DNA of 64,000 nucleotides from an archaeon GW2011_AR15 (GCA_000830295.1 CP010425.1:420884-484883), one strand, 5' to 3'; numbered from the stretch's first letter, positions 32,317-41,292 are shown. Notes: generated by a model not told the origin, from the sequence alone. Program-made: numbers and translations.

Positions 32317-32637
32317 ATGGCAGATAAGGATTTTTACGTCGGCATATATGAGCCGGAGGATGTGAAGAGGAATGTTCTTGAAAGCTCAAAAGAGATTGTG
32401 TCCTCAATGCAGTCCTACAGGAACCTTGAGTCAATAAGGAATGCCAAGGTAAAGGAATACGAAAACCTGAGAAAAGTGATGGAAGAGATTGATTACCTTC
32501 TTGCAAAGTTAAAGCTAAAGATGCCGAGGGGTGTGAGAAAATCCCACGGTTCTGTGAAAGACGACTTGTCTCCCGGCGTGAGGAAGCTGGATAAGGAGCT
32601 GGATGAGCTTGAGGACAGGTTCTCCAAAACCGGCTAA
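32317..32637 (+). CDS. Coiled-coil protein, paralogue 3 of 3
   Basis: 106 aa. N-terminal ~65 residues FYVGIYEPEDVKRNVLESSKEIVSSMQSYRNLESIRNAKVKEYENLRKVMEEIDYLLAKLK are a diverged copy of the same helical module; a basic segment (KMPRGVRKSHGSVK) and a second acidic helix follow. Starts 2 nt after the previous stop. The three together look like a multi-subunit complex. Confidence 0.75.
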   Translation: MADKDFYVGIYEPEDVKRNVLESSKEIVSSMQSYRNLESIRNAKVKEYENLRKVMEEIDYLLAKLKLKMPRGVRKSHGSVKDDLSPGVRKLDKELDELEDRFSKTG

Positions 32638-32669
32638 AATATAAATATGATTTCACCTTCTGTTTGCCC

Positions 32670-33344
32670 ATGAAGACCTTTATTGTTATTGCCGCATTCA
32701 ATGAGGAAAAGAAGATAGGAAAAGTCCTTGACAGTCTTCTGGCGGAAAAATGCGGAAATATTGTTGTTGTGGATGACGGCTCTGCAGACAACACAGCAAA
32801 AATTGCTGAATCAAAAAAAGTCCATGTGCTGAAGCATTCCCTTAACCGGGGGCAGGGCGCTGCGCTTAAGACGGGCATTGATTATGCCCTGCAGGAAGGC
32901 GCTGATATTATCGTGACATATGACGCAGACGGCCAGTTTCTCCCTGAAGATATAGAAAAGGTTGTTGCGCCTGTAAAAAGAAAAGAAGCTGATATTGTCC
33001 TTGGCTCAAGATTCCTCGGAAAGGCAGTCAACATGCCGTTTTCAAAAAAGATTGTGCTGAAGCTCGGTGTCCTTGTCGTTTTACTGCTTTACAGGATCAA
33101 GATAACAGACTCGCAGTCAGGGTTCAGGGCACTGTCAAGAAAGGCAGCGGAAAAGATAAAGCTCACAACAGACAGGATGGAGCACGCCTCTGAATTTTTC
33201 TGGGAGATAATGAGGAACAGACTTAAATACAAAGAGGTCCCCATAACTGTAATATATGATGACTATTCCATTTCCAAAGGCCAGAAATGGACAAAGAGCA
33301 TAGAATTGGGCCTGAAGATGCTGTTCAGGAGGTTTTTGATGTAA
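32670..33344 (+). CDS. Family 2 glycosyltransferase, dolichol-phosphate-mannose-synthase type
   Basis: 224 aa from ATG at 32670; AAATATAAATATG is centred ~26 nt upstream. GT-A motifs: VIAAFNEEKKIGKVLDSLL, VVVDDGSADNT (first Asp pair), VTYDADGQFLPEDIEKV (DxD), then LGSRFLG and TDSQSGFRALSR. No C-terminal membrane helices; the partner DUF2304 protein downstream (1 nt spacing) is membrane-bound. Likely makes a polyprenol-linked sugar for the AglB or surface-glycan path. Confidence 0.88.
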   Translation: MKTFIVIAAFNEEKKIGKVLDSLLAEKCGNIVVVDDGSADNTAKIAESKKVHVLKHSLNRGQGAALKTGIDYALQEGADIIVTYDADGQFLPEDIEKVVAPVKRKEADIVLGSRFLGKAVNMPFSKKIVLKLGVLVVLLLYRIKITDSQSGFRALSRKAAEKIKLTTDRMEHASEFFWEIMRNRLKYKEVPITVIYDDYSISKGQKWTKSIELGLKMLFRRFLM

Positions 33345-33345
33345 A

Positions 33346-33681
33346 ATGATAACAACAATACAGATAATCGTGCTTGTTTTTGTCGTGTTTGCCGCCAGCA
33401 GGGTAATACTGAGGGCCAAGGACAAAAAGATTTCAGTGACTGAGCTGTTCTTCTGGCTCGCTGTCTGGGCCGGGCTGACGGGTGTTGTTTTCTTTCCTGA
33501 GCTTACTGCCCCTGCTGCCGCGTTCCTCGGTGTAGGAAGGGGGATTGATGTAATAATATATATGAGCATCGGGCTGCTGTTCTATCTCATATTCAGGCTC
33601 TATGTGAAAATAGAAGAGCTGCAGCAGGACGTAACCGCTGTTGTAAGGAAGGAAGCAATAGACAGGAAGAAAAAGAAGTGA
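33346..33681 (+). CDS. DUF2304 membrane protein
   Basis: 111 aa: three hydrophobic segments (IIVLVFVVFAASRVI, LFFWLAVWAGLTGVVFF, IIYMSIGLLFYLIFRLYV) with LGVGRGIDVIIYMSIGLLFYLI, the DUF2304 pattern, and a Lys-rich tail. Genes of this family commonly follow GT2 glycosyltransferases, as here, and may anchor the enzyme. Confidence 0.8.
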   Translation: MITTIQIIVLVFVVFAASRVILRAKDKKISVTELFFWLAVWAGLTGVVFFPELTAPAAAFLGVGRGIDVIIYMSIGLLFYLIFRLYVKIEELQQDVTAVVRKEAIDRKKKK

Positions 33682-33734
33682 TTGCTTTCTTTGAAACCAT
33701 AATCTTTTAATTCATGCTGTCTTACCCGCTATCC

Positions 33735-34181
33735 ATGAAATGCCCATACTGCGGCTCTGAGAGAAGCAAGGTTGTTGACAAGAGAGAGACTGAAGAGGGT
33801 GCGGCAACAAGGAGAAGACGGGAGTGCCTTGAGTGCGAAAAAAGGTACACAACTTATGAGAAGATTGAGACGGTAATCCTTACTGTAAGGAAAAAGAGCG
33901 GGGAGATTCAGGCATTTGACAGGAACAAGCTGAAAACTGGGATAATGAAAGCCTGCGAAAAGCGCCCGATATCCGCAGGGCAGATAGATGATATTGTATC
34001 TGATATTATTTTTCACCTGCGGAACAAGGAGAGCACTGAAATAACCTCGGCGCTGATAGGCAGGCTTGTAATGACACGGCTGAAAAAACTGGATAAGGTT
34101 GCATACATAAGATTCGCCTCTGTATATAAGGATTTCAAGGACCCTGAAGAATTCCAGGATGTTGTCAGCAAAGTGAAATAA
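33735..34181 (+). CDS. nrdR: Transcriptional repressor NrdR
   Basis: 148 aa from ATG at 33735: zinc ribbon MKCPYCGSERSKVVDKRETEEGAATRRRRECLECEKRYTTYEKIE followed by an ATP-cone (TVRKKSGEIQAFDRNKLKTGIMKACEKRPIS...IGRLVMTRLKKLDKVAYIRFASVYKDF). NrdR senses (d)ATP and controls ribonucleotide reductase genes in bacteria; it is sporadic in archaea. Zn Cys pairs and the ATP-cone are intact. No nrd gene lies nearby. Confidence 0.92.
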   Translation: MKCPYCGSERSKVVDKRETEEGAATRRRRECLECEKRYTTYEKIETVILTVRKKSGEIQAFDRNKLKTGIMKACEKRPISAGQIDDIVSDIIFHLRNKESTEITSALIGRLVMTRLKKLDKVAYIRFASVYKDFKDPEEFQDVVSKVK

Positions 34182-34198
34182 AGTTCTGTTACCCTTAC

Positions 34199-34236
34199 TT
34201 TTTCGAAAAACTTTATAAAGAATTAACAATTGTTAA
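34199..34236 (+). promoter_or_regulatory. Promoter and operator of the suf regulator gene
   Basis: TATA box CTTTATAAAG at 34211-34220. A perfect 14 bp palindrome TTAACAATTGTTAA lies at 34223-34236, over the expected start of transcription and just before ATG 34243. A 12 bp palindrome TTTTTCGAAAAA at 34199-34210 covers the BRE region. The setup fits autorepression. Confidence 0.6.
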
Positions 34237-34242
34237 CTTTTT

Positions 34243-34593
34243 ATGGATACTCCGCAGGAGATTGAGGTGTGGTTTATACTTCCCGGCCTGAGAAGGGAAT
34301 TTGTGGTTGCCCTCAAAAGGCAGGGCATTGCGCAGAAAAAGATTGCCAGGCTGCTGAACATATCAGAGCCGGCAGTAAGCCAGTATCTCAGCAACAAGAG
34401 AGGGGCAACAACATTCAATGATGCCCTCCATAAGGAGATAGACGCTTCTGCAGGAAAAATCATTGCAAAAAAGAGCGATTTCAGGACAGAGCTCCAGAAA
34501 ATGCTCAGGATAATCAAGAAAACAAGGTTCATCTGCGGTGTCTGCCACGAGCATCTGGACACTGAGGATGACTGTGAAGTATGTTATGTATGA
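34243..34593 (+). CDS. HTH regulator with C-terminal zinc ribbon, linked to suf operon
   Basis: 116 aa. Residues ~15-55 are an XRE-like helix-turn-helix (RREFVVALKRQGIAQKKIARLLNISEPAVSQYLSNKRG). The C-terminus CGVCHEHLDTEDDCEVC has four Cys that could bind zinc or a metal cluster. It precedes sufC by 18 nt, so it is probably co-transcribed with sufCBDS and may sense Fe-S status; that role is inference from context. Confidence 0.78.
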   Translation: MDTPQEIEVWFILPGLRREFVVALKRQGIAQKKIARLLNISEPAVSQYLSNKRGATTFNDALHKEIDASAGKIIAKKSDFRTELQKMLRIIKKTRFICGVCHEHLDTEDDCEVCYV

Positions 34594-34597
34594 AACC

Positions 34598-34603
34598 AGG
34601 AGG
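34598..34603 (+). promoter_or_regulatory. Strong Shine-Dalgarno site of sufC
   Basis: AGGAGG, 8 nt before the sufC ATG at 34612. It stands out because most first genes in this window lack a leader; internal operon genes such as sufC can use this route. Confidence 0.7.
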
Positions 34604-34611
34604 TTTTTAGT

Positions 34612-35373
34612 ATGTCAGAACTGAAGATTGAAAATTTGCATGTCAGCGTTGAAGGAAAAGAGATTCTTAAAGGCGTAAACCTAGTAATAAAGAAAGGGGA
34701 GATACACGCCCTGATGGGCCCGAACGGCTCAGGAAAGAGCACGCTGTCATTTGCGCTTATGGGCCACCCGAAGTATGAGATAACGGGCGGGAAAGTCACG
34801 CTGGACGGAAAGAACCTTTTTGAGATGGAAGTAGATGAGAGAGCCAAGGCAGGCCTCTTTCTAAGTTTCCAGTACCCGAGCGAAATCCCGGGGGTCTCGC
34901 TGGCAAATTTCCTGAGGACTGCATACAATGAAGTGAAATACCCGGATTCTGAGAAAAAAGTCAATATTGTTGATTTCATGAAGCTGCTCTACGGGAAAAT
35001 GGAGCTTTTGAAGATGGACAAGGAGTTTGCAAAAAGGCATCTCAATGTAGGATTTTCAGGAGGGGAGAAGAAGAGGACTGAGATACTGCAGCTTGCAGTG
35101 CTTGAACCCAAGTTTGCAATCCTTGACGAGACAGATTCCGGGCTGGATGTTGACGCGCTGAGGGTTGTGGCAGCAGGAGTCAAAAAGCTTGTAGGCCCGC
35201 ACCTGGGTGTGCTTGTGATAACACACTACCAGAGGATACTGCACCACATCAAGCCGCATTTTGTCCACATACTTGTTGACGGAAAGATCGTGAAGTCCGG
35301 AGACTACAGGCTGGCTGAGGATGTTGAGAAGTCCGGATATGAAATCTATGAAAAAGAAAAGGTGGCTGCATAA
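34612..35373 (+). CDS. sufC: Fe-S cluster assembly ATPase SufC
   Basis: 253 aa ABC-type ATPase: Walker [11 protein letters not shown]-loop [10 protein letters not shown], signature [14 protein letters not shown], Walker [13 protein letters not shown] (with the Asp-Glu), and a switch His in VITHYQRIL. Works with SufB and SufD as the scaffold for Fe-S clusters in the cytosol. Stop overlaps the sufB start (TAATGG). Confidence 0.96.
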   Translation: MSELKIENLHVSVEGKEILKGVNLVIKKGEIHALMGPNGSGKSTLSFALMGHPKYEITGGKVTLDGKNLFEMEVDERAKAGLFLSFQYPSEIPGVSLANFLRTAYNEVKYPDSEKKVNIVDFMKLLYGKMELLKMDKEFAKRHLNVGFSGGEKKRTEILQLAVLEPKFAILDETDSGLDVDALRVVAAGVKKLVGPHLGVLVITHYQRILHHIKPHFVHILVDGKIVKSGDYRLAEDVEKSGYEIYEKEKVAA

Positions 35374-36788
35374 TGGCACAGGCAGATGCAGAAGAGGTAA
35401 AGAATTTCCTGGGAACTGAATACAGGTATGGGTTCAGCGACCCTGAGAAATTTGCATTCAGGACAGAAAAAGGACTGAGTGAAAAAGTTGTAAGGCAGAT
35501 CTCAAAAATAAAGAAAGAGCCTGAGTGGGTGACGGATATGAGGGTAAGGGCCTATAAGCATTTCATGGAAAGACCTATGCCGAAATGGGGGGCTGACCTG
35601 AGCACAATAGATTTCGACAATATATATTATTACGGCAAGCCTGAGGGAGAGCAGACAAAGGATTGGGACAAAGTCCCACAGGACATCAAAAAGACATTTG
35701 ACAGGCTTGGGATTCCTGAAGCAGAGAAAAAATTCCTGGCAGGTGTCGGAGCGCAGTATGAATCAGAAGTTGTATACCATAATCTAAGAAAAGATCTTGA
35801 GAAGAAAGGCGTCATCTTCCTTGACATGGACGGCGGGCTTAGGGAGCATCCGGAAATTGTGAAGAAATGGTTTGGCAAGATAATACCTTTCAACGACAAT
35901 AAGTTTTCAGCCTTAAACACTGCTGTCTGGTCCGGCGGCTCATTCATCTATATCCCTCCGGGAGTCAGGGTGGACCTTCCGCTGCAGGCGTATTTCAGGA
36001 TAAATGCAAAAAACATCGGGCAGTTCGAGAGGACACTGATAATCGCTGACAAGGGCTCATATGTCCATTATGTAGAGGGATGCACTGCGCCTGTATACAG
36101 CACAGACTCGCTGCACTGCGCAGTGGTTGAGCTTGCCGCGCTTGAAGGGGCCACAATAAGATACACTACAATCCAGAACTGGTCCTCAAATGTATACAAC
36201 CTTGTTACAAAGAGGGCTTTCGCTTACAAGAACGCAAGGGTCGAATGGATCGACGGGAACCTTGGAAGCAAGATAACCATGAAATATCCGGGAGTTGTGC
36301 TGCTTGGCGAGCACGCGCATGGCGAAGTCATTTCAGTTGCGTTTGCAGGAAAAGGCCAGCATCAGGATGCGGGCGCAAAAATAACCCACCTCGCCCCAAA
36401 TACTACCTCACAGATAATCTCCAAGTCTGTTTCAAAGGACGGCGGAAGGACAACATACAGAGGGCTGCTGAGGGTTGCAAAGGGATGCAAGAATGTGAAA
36501 AGCTCTGTTGTCTGCGACGCACTGATACTGGATCCGAAATCTGCAACAGACACTGTCCCTTATATGGAAGTGGAAGAGAAAGATGTTTCAATAGGACATG
36601 AGGCCTCTGTCGGCCGTGTCTCAGAAGAGCAGTTGTTCTATCTGATGAGCAGGGGCTATAGCGAAGAGCATGCCCTCGGCATGATTGTAAGGGGATTCAT
36701 GGATGCCTTCGTAAGGGAGCTTCCGATGGAATATGCTGTCGAGCTTAACAGGCTGATTGAGCTGAACATGGAAGGCTCTGTAGGATAA
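35373..36788 (+). CDS. sufB: Fe-S cluster assembly scaffold SufB
   Basis: 471 aa with the SufB N-terminus ([57 protein letters not shown]) and a right-handed beta-helix core. EGCTAP (the conserved Cys) and the C-terminal [49 protein letters not shown] are present. Builds the cluster together with SufD and SufC. Confidence 0.96.
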   Translation: MAQADAEEVKNFLGTEYRYGFSDPEKFAFRTEKGLSEKVVRQISKIKKEPEWVTDMRVRAYKHFMERPMPKWGADLSTIDFDNIYYYGKPEGEQTKDWDKVPQDIKKTFDRLGIPEAEKKFLAGVGAQYESEVVYHNLRKDLEKKGVIFLDMDGGLREHPEIVKKWFGKIIPFNDNKFSALNTAVWSGGSFIYIPPGVRVDLPLQAYFRINAKNIGQFERTLIIADKGSYVHYVEGCTAPVYSTDSLHCAVVELAALEGATIRYTTIQNWSSNVYNLVTKRAFAYKNARVEWIDGNLGSKITMKYPGVVLLGEHAHGEVISVAFAGKGQHQDAGAKITHLAPNTTSQIISKSVSKDGGRTTYRGLLRVAKGCKNVKSSVVCDALILDPKSATDTVPYMEVEEKDVSIGHEASVGRVSEEQLFYLMSRGYSEEHALGMIVRGFMDAFVRELPMEYAVELNRLIELNMEGSVG

Positions 36789-36790
36789 AA

Positions 36791-37951
36791 ATGAAAGGAA
36801 AAAGCACAGAAGGAAAAAGAACTGAGGCACTGAGCATTTTCCAGAAGCTTCCGATGCCCTCACCCAAAGAAGAAAGCTGGAAATATACTGACGTGCGTGA
36901 CCTTAATCTCCAGGAATTCGGCCCGGCCGCCCAGAAAATAGAATTTCCCGGCCTAAGTGATGAGCTTAAAGAAAAAGGCGTTATTTTTACTGACATAAAA
37001 ACAGCAGTGGAAAAGCATAAAGAGCTGATGGAAGACCATGAGCCGCTTTCCCTTATCTCCCCTGAAGAAGACAAGTTCACTGCAATGCACGGTGCATTCT
37101 GGAATGACGGCGTGTTCATCTACGTGCCGAGGAATGTCTCCCTTAAGATGCCGCTGAGGAATATTTTCAGAGGAAGCGGAAGCGGCGGAGTGTTTTCGCA
37201 TACTCTCATCATTCTTGAAGAGGGCGCAGGTATAGATTATATTGAAGAGCACTACTCAGAAAAATTTGAAGGTGTGTGCCTGAGGAATGATGCTGTTGAG
37301 ATCTTTGCAGGGCCAAATTCCCGCATAACCTTCCACAATTTCCAGAAATGGGAAGATAATGTGATGAACTTCACTTACTGGAAAGCCCGGCTTGCAAAAG
37401 ACGCAAGGGTAAACTGGATACTTGGGCAGTTCGGCGGAAAATTCAGCAGGGTAAAAATAGATTCTTTCTTCGACGGCCCGGGCTCAGAGTCAAAAAACCT
37501 TGGCGTTTTTTACGGAAGCGGGGAGCAGCACTTTGATTTCACTACAAATGTCCACCATCTTGTTCCAAATACAACAGCAGACATACTTATGAAGGGTGTG
37601 CTGGACGGGAAGGCAAGCTCTGTCTACAGGGGAAAGATAAAGATAGCCAAAATCGCGCAGGGCACAAATTCTTATCTTTCAGACCATTCGCTCATCCTCA
37701 GCAATGGCGCGGTTTCGCATTCAATACCCTCTCTTGAAATAGACGCGAATGATGTAAAGGCAAGCCACGGCGCAACACTAGGCAAGCCGGATGAGGAGGA
37801 GATATTCTATCTCATGAGCAGGGGCTTAAGGAGAAAAGAAGCAGAGAGACAGATAATTTTAGGCTATTTTTCTCCTGTAACAGATAATATCATGTTTGAT
37901 GATCTCAGAGAGAAATTCAACGAGGCACTGCATGACAAGGTTAGAGGATAA
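36791..37951 (+). CDS. sufD: Fe-S cluster assembly protein SufD
   Basis: 386 aa SufB paralogue: N-terminal PMPSPKEESWKYTDVRDLNLQEF, core VRNVxLKMPLRNIF-like, LVPNTTADILMKGVLDGKASSVYRGKIKIAKIAQGTNSYLSDHSLILSNGAVSHSIPSLEIDANDVKASHGATLGKPDEEEIFYLMSRGL. The conserved His in KASHGAT is kept. Lies 2 nt after sufB. Confidence 0.95.
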   Translation: MKGKSTEGKRTEALSIFQKLPMPSPKEESWKYTDVRDLNLQEFGPAAQKIEFPGLSDELKEKGVIFTDIKTAVEKHKELMEDHEPLSLISPEEDKFTAMHGAFWNDGVFIYVPRNVSLKMPLRNIFRGSGSGGVFSHTLIILEEGAGIDYIEEHYSEKFEGVCLRNDAVEIFAGPNSRITFHNFQKWEDNVMNFTYWKARLAKDARVNWILGQFGGKFSRVKIDSFFDGPGSESKNLGVFYGSGEQHFDFTTNVHHLVPNTTADILMKGVLDGKASSVYRGKIKIAKIAQGTNSYLSDHSLILSNGAVSHSIPSLEIDANDVKASHGATLGKPDEEEIFYLMSRGLRRKEAERQIILGYFSPVTDNIMFDDLREKFNEALHDKVRG

Positions 37952-37958
37952 GATAAAT

Positions 37959-39191
37959 ATGTATGATGTAAAAAAGATCAGGGGAGATTTTCCGATACTG
38001 AAAAGAACAGTCCATGGAAAGCCACTTGTTTACCTTGACAATGCAGCAACCACACAAAAGCCAAAACAGGTAATAGATACTATTTCTGATTACTATACGC
38101 AGCATAATGCAAATATACACAGGGGCCTGCATACGCTTTCGCAGGAAGCCTCTGACATGTATGACAATGCCCATGTCCTTCTGGGGAAATTTGTCAATGC
38201 AAGATATCCAATGGAAGAAACAATCTTCATAAGGAACGCAACAGAGGGGCTCAATCTTGTTGCGAATGCGTGGGGAAGGTATAACCTGAAAGAAGGAGAT
38301 GAAATTGTAAGCACAGAGATGGAGCATCATTCTAATATTGTGCCCTGGCAACTGCTGAAGGAGGAAATGGGTGCTAAGCTTAAGTTTGTGAATGTAAGGG
38401 AAGACGGCACCCTTGATATGGAAGACCTCAGAAAGAAAATGTGCAGCAGAACTAAGATTGTTGCATGCGTCTATGCATCCAACATGCTCGGTACAATAAA
38501 TCCTGTTAAAGAGATTGGCAAGATTGCGCATAAGTATGGTGCATTGTTTGTTGTGGATGCTGCGCAGGCTGTCCCCCATATGCCGGTTGATGTGCAGGAG
38601 ATTGGCGCTGATTTTATGGCCTTTTCAGGGCACAAGATGCTTGGGCCGACAGGCATAGGGGTATTGTACGGGAAAAAAGAGCTTTTGGAAAAAATGCACC
38701 CGTATATGGCCGGGGGAGATATGATAAGCGAAGTGAAGCTTGAAGGCTCAAAATGGAATATTCTGCCGTGGAAATTTGAGGCAGGGACGCCAAATATTGC
38801 AGGAGGAATTGCCCTGGCGGCTGCAGTGGAATATCTTAATGCATTGGGCATGAAAAATGTAAGGGCCCACGAAAAGGAGCTTATTGGATACGGGATTGAA
38901 ACGCTTTCCAAAATTGCAGGGGTTGAGATATACGGGCCTCTTAATACCGATATAAGAGGCGGCGTGCTTACGTTTAACATAAAGGGGATTGACCCGGCTG
39001 ATGTGGCGGCTGTGCTGGACAGTGAATACGGAATTGCAATAAGAACCGGCCATCACTGCGCACAACCCATCACCGAAAAGTTCGGGCTGAAATCCACGTG
39101 CAGAGCAAGCTTTTATGTATATAACACAAAAGAAGAAATTGATTTCCTTGCCAGTTCGCTTAAAAAAGTGAAGGATATTTTCAGAAAATAA
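37959..39191 (+). CDS. sufS: Cysteine desulfurase SufS
   Basis: 410 aa PLP enzyme that pulls sulfur from cysteine. PLP-lysine in FSGHKMLGPTGIGVLYG, substrate-binding NAATTQKP at the start, and RTGHHCAQP with the reactive Cys near the C-terminus (group II). ATG at 37959 is used; upstream in-frame codons overlap sufD and are not conserved. No SufE or SufU is seen in the window, so sulfur may pass straight to SufBCD or to the carrier set downstream. Confidence 0.95.
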   Translation: MYDVKKIRGDFPILKRTVHGKPLVYLDNAATTQKPKQVIDTISDYYTQHNANIHRGLHTLSQEASDMYDNAHVLLGKFVNARYPMEETIFIRNATEGLNLVANAWGRYNLKEGDEIVSTEMEHHSNIVPWQLLKEEMGAKLKFVNVREDGTLDMEDLRKKMCSRTKIVACVYASNMLGTINPVKEIGKIAHKYGALFVVDAAQAVPHMPVDVQEIGADFMAFSGHKMLGPTGIGVLYGKKELLEKMHPYMAGGDMISEVKLEGSKWNILPWKFEAGTPNIAGGIALAAAVEYLNALGMKNVRAHEKELIGYGIETLSKIAGVEIYGPLNTDIRGGVLTFNIKGIDPADVAAVLDSEYGIAIRTGHHCAQPITEKFGLKSTCRASFYVYNTKEEIDFLASSLKKVKDIFRK

Positions 39192-40148
39192 TCAGTTCCC
39201 TATAATCCTGTCGTATATTTTTCTTGCTTCTGTTTCATTCTCTGCCTTCACAAGCGCCCTTCCGTCTTCAAAGAGGGTTATACTGCCAAAATGAAGCAGG
39301 CCGTTAAACATTTTCACTTCACCAAGTTTTTTCAGATTCTTTTCAACTGCAGCAAGGTCTTTTTTCCGCCCCCTTATCTGGTAGCTTCCCTTTTCGCACA
39401 TCCTTACAAGAGAAGATTTCCTTTCTCCTGAAAGATATTCATATTTTCCTGTGCAGGCCGGACAGTCCTTATTCTGCGCTACCTTTATCTTTGAAAAATC
39501 ATTTTTCCAGAAATCTATTCTGACAAGGTTTTTCTCATAGTCTTTCCCAAGAATGATTTTAATTGCCTCGTTTGACATTATGGCTGCAACCGCTGCTGTA
39601 TTTGCGTTGAGCACCCCGACAGTGTCACATGTCTCCTCTGTGCTTCCTTTGAAAATGCACCGCAAGCACGCGCCTCCGTGTACTACATTAAATACATAAC
39701 CCCTGTCTGAAACAGCCCCGCCGTAGACAAATGGGATTTTGTTTTTGAGGGCATAGTCATTAAGCAGAAACCTGCTTTCCATGTTATCTGTGCAGCCGAG
39801 AATTATGTCGGGGTTTCCTATCCCGCTGATATTTTCGAAAGTCATGTCGATATTCTTTGCTGTTATTTTTACTTCAGCATTTATTTTTCTCAGTTTCTCT
39901 GCTGCTGTTTCTGCTTTTAGTTTTCCGATGTCGGATTCATCAAACAATGACTGCCGCTGCAGGTTATTCAGCTCTATAAAATCCCGGTCTATAAGTATAA
40001 GGTTGCCGACGCCTGCCCTTGCCAAAAGTTCTGCCGCGACTGTTCCCAGTGCCCCCATCCCAACAACAGAAACTGTGCTTTCAGAAATTTTTTTCTGGCC
40101 GGCTTTACCTATGTTCCTGTACAGCTCCTGTCTTGAATATCTGTCCAT
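39192..40148 (-). CDS. E1-like adenylyltransferase, MoeB/ThiF/UBA4-type
   Basis: 318 aa from ATG at 40148. Nucleotide-binding VSVVGMGALGTVAAELLARAGVGNLILIDRDFIELNNLQRQ, LGCTDNMESR, the catalytic-region Cys in GGACLRCIF...CDTVGVL, and CPAC (zinc Cys pair). The C-terminal segment FGSITLFEDGRALVKAENETEARKIYDRIIG is common in archaeal family members. It activates the C-terminal Gly-Gly of ubiquitin-like sulfur carriers. AATATATTAAAAAG is centred ~28 nt upstream. The longer in-frame upstream reading is rejected. Confidence 0.88.
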   Translation of the reverse strand: MDRYSRQELYRNIGKAGQKKISESTVSVVGMGALGTVAAELLARAGVGNLILIDRDFIELNNLQRQSLFDESDIGKLKAETAAEKLRKINAEVKITAKNIDMTFENISGIGNPDIILGCTDNMESRFLLNDYALKNKIPFVYGGAVSDRGYVFNVVHGGACLRCIFKGSTEETCDTVGVLNANTAAVAAIMSNEAIKIILGKDYEKNLVRIDFWKNDFSKIKVAQNKDCPACTGKYEYLSGERKSSLVRMCEKGSYQIRGRKKDLAAVEKNLKKLGEVKMFNGLLHFGSITLFEDGRALVKAENETEARKIYDRIIGN

Positions 40149-40221
40149 GCCGCAATGGAAAGCCGGCATGCTTTTTAATATATTGGATAGTTTTAAGAAG
40201 ACTTTTGGATTCTTTTGATTC

Positions 40222-40416
40222 ATGGATGTGTTTATTGACAAGGACAACAGGGAAATGAAAATAGAGTTCACTGGGGATGTAAAGGGCCTTCTTGAAAAGT
40301 TGAAAATAAACCCGGAAACCGTGATTGTTGTAAGGGATGATGAGCTGCTGACAGATGATGTTGTGCTGAAGAATAATGATAAGATAAAAGTACTGAGCGT
40401 AATAAGCGGTGGATAG
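40222..40416 (+). CDS. Ubiquitin-like sulfur-carrier protein (MoaD/ThiS/SAMP type)
   Basis: 64 aa beta-grasp protein: EFTGDVKGLLEKLKINPETVIVVRDDELLTDDVVLKNNDKIKVLSVISGG, ending in the diagnostic Gly-Gly which is adenylated by an E1 (the divergent gene) and loaded with sulfur. Directly followed by a tRNA thiolase gene (stop TAG then ATG), so its most likely job is sulfur delivery for tRNA 2-thiolation. Confidence 0.88.
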   Translation: MDVFIDKDNREMKIEFTGDVKGLLEKLKINPETVIVVRDDELLTDDVVLKNNDKIKVLSVISGG

Positions 40417-41292
40417 ATGAAATGCGGCCTTTGTGAGAAAAATGCAGTATTCGGGAATCCTGCATACTGCAAAGAGCATTTTTGCGGTTATATTGAGAAA
40501 AAAGTTCTTGGGACAATAGAGAAATACAATCTTATAGAAAAGGGGCAGAAGGTCGCTGTCGCGGCATCTGGCGGAAAGGATTCACTGAGTGTTCTATATA
40601 TTCTGAACAAATACGGTTATGGTGTAACCGCGCTGGCGATTGATGAGGGAATAAGCGGGTACAGAGACAGAACTTTGGCTACATTAAAAAAAATCTGCGG
40701 GGCGCATAAAATAAAGCTGAGAATCGTGAGTTTCAAGGGAAAATTCAGCAAATCGCTTGATGAGATACTATTCACAAACAGAGAGCGGCCGTGCACTGTG
40801 TGCGGCGTTTTCAGGCGATACCTGCTTAACCTGCATGCAAGGGACTATGACGTGCTTGCCACAGGGCATAATATGGATGATGAAGCACAGGTTACACTAA
40901 TGAATCTTATCAAAAACAACCTTTCTGCAATGCAGAGGATGGGCCCGAGTGCCGGTGTTGTTTCCTCGGAAAAATTTACCAGACGGGTAAAGCCGCTGTA
41001 TTTCTGCACTGAAAAAGAGATTATGACTTATGCCTTCATAAATAAGCTGACTGCAGATTTCAACGAATGCCCCAATGTGAGCAGGGCTTTCAGGCTTAGG
41101 GTCAGGGATATGCTGAATGAGATTGAGCAGGAAGTTCCCGGCGCAAAAAAGAATCTCATTGAATGGTCGCTGAAAAGCAAAACCGGAATGAAGACAGGCG
41201 AAGAGGGCTTGAGAGAATGCCGGGCCTGCGGCGAGCTTTCATCGGCTGACGTCTGCATGGCCTGCAGATATATGGAAAAAATAAGTGTATAA
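40417..41292 (+). CDS. tRNA 2-thiolation enzyme, NcsA/TtuA family
   Basis: 291 aa. N-terminal zinc finger (CGLCEKNAVFGNPAYCKEHF), PP-loop SGGKDSLSVLYIL, RPCTVCGVFRRYLLN with the CxxC, TGHNMDDEAQVTLMN, and a C-terminal CRACGELSSADVCMAC zinc ribbon. These are shared by TtuA, Ncs6 and archaeal NcsA, which thiolate U54 or U34 of tRNA, using an Fe-S cluster in TtuA. Which base is modified cannot be told here. Confidence 0.9.
   Translation: MKCGLCEKNAVFGNPAYCKEHFCGYIEKKVLGTIEKYNLIEKGQKVAVAASGGKDSLSVLYILNKYGYGVTALAIDEGISGYRDRTLATLKKICGAHKIKLRIVSFKGKFSKSLDEILFTNRERPCTVCGVFRRYLLNLHARDYDVLATGHNMDDEAQVTLMNLIKNNLSAMQRMGPSAGVVSSEKFTRRVKPLYFCTEKEIMTYAFINKLTADFNECPNVSRAFRLRVRDMLNEIEQEVPGAKKNLIEWSLKSKTGMKTGEEGLRECRACGELSSADVCMACRYMEKISV

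Noticed and set aside
32054-32878. 274 aa minus-strand open frame
   Set aside because: Lies over the three coiled-coil paralogues and the glycosyltransferase start, whose homology and coding signal are stronger.
40149-40472. Extended N-terminus for the E1-like protein
   Set aside because: The extra 108 residues are low-complexity and antisense to the ubiquitin-like carrier gene; TATA spacing supports ATG 40148.
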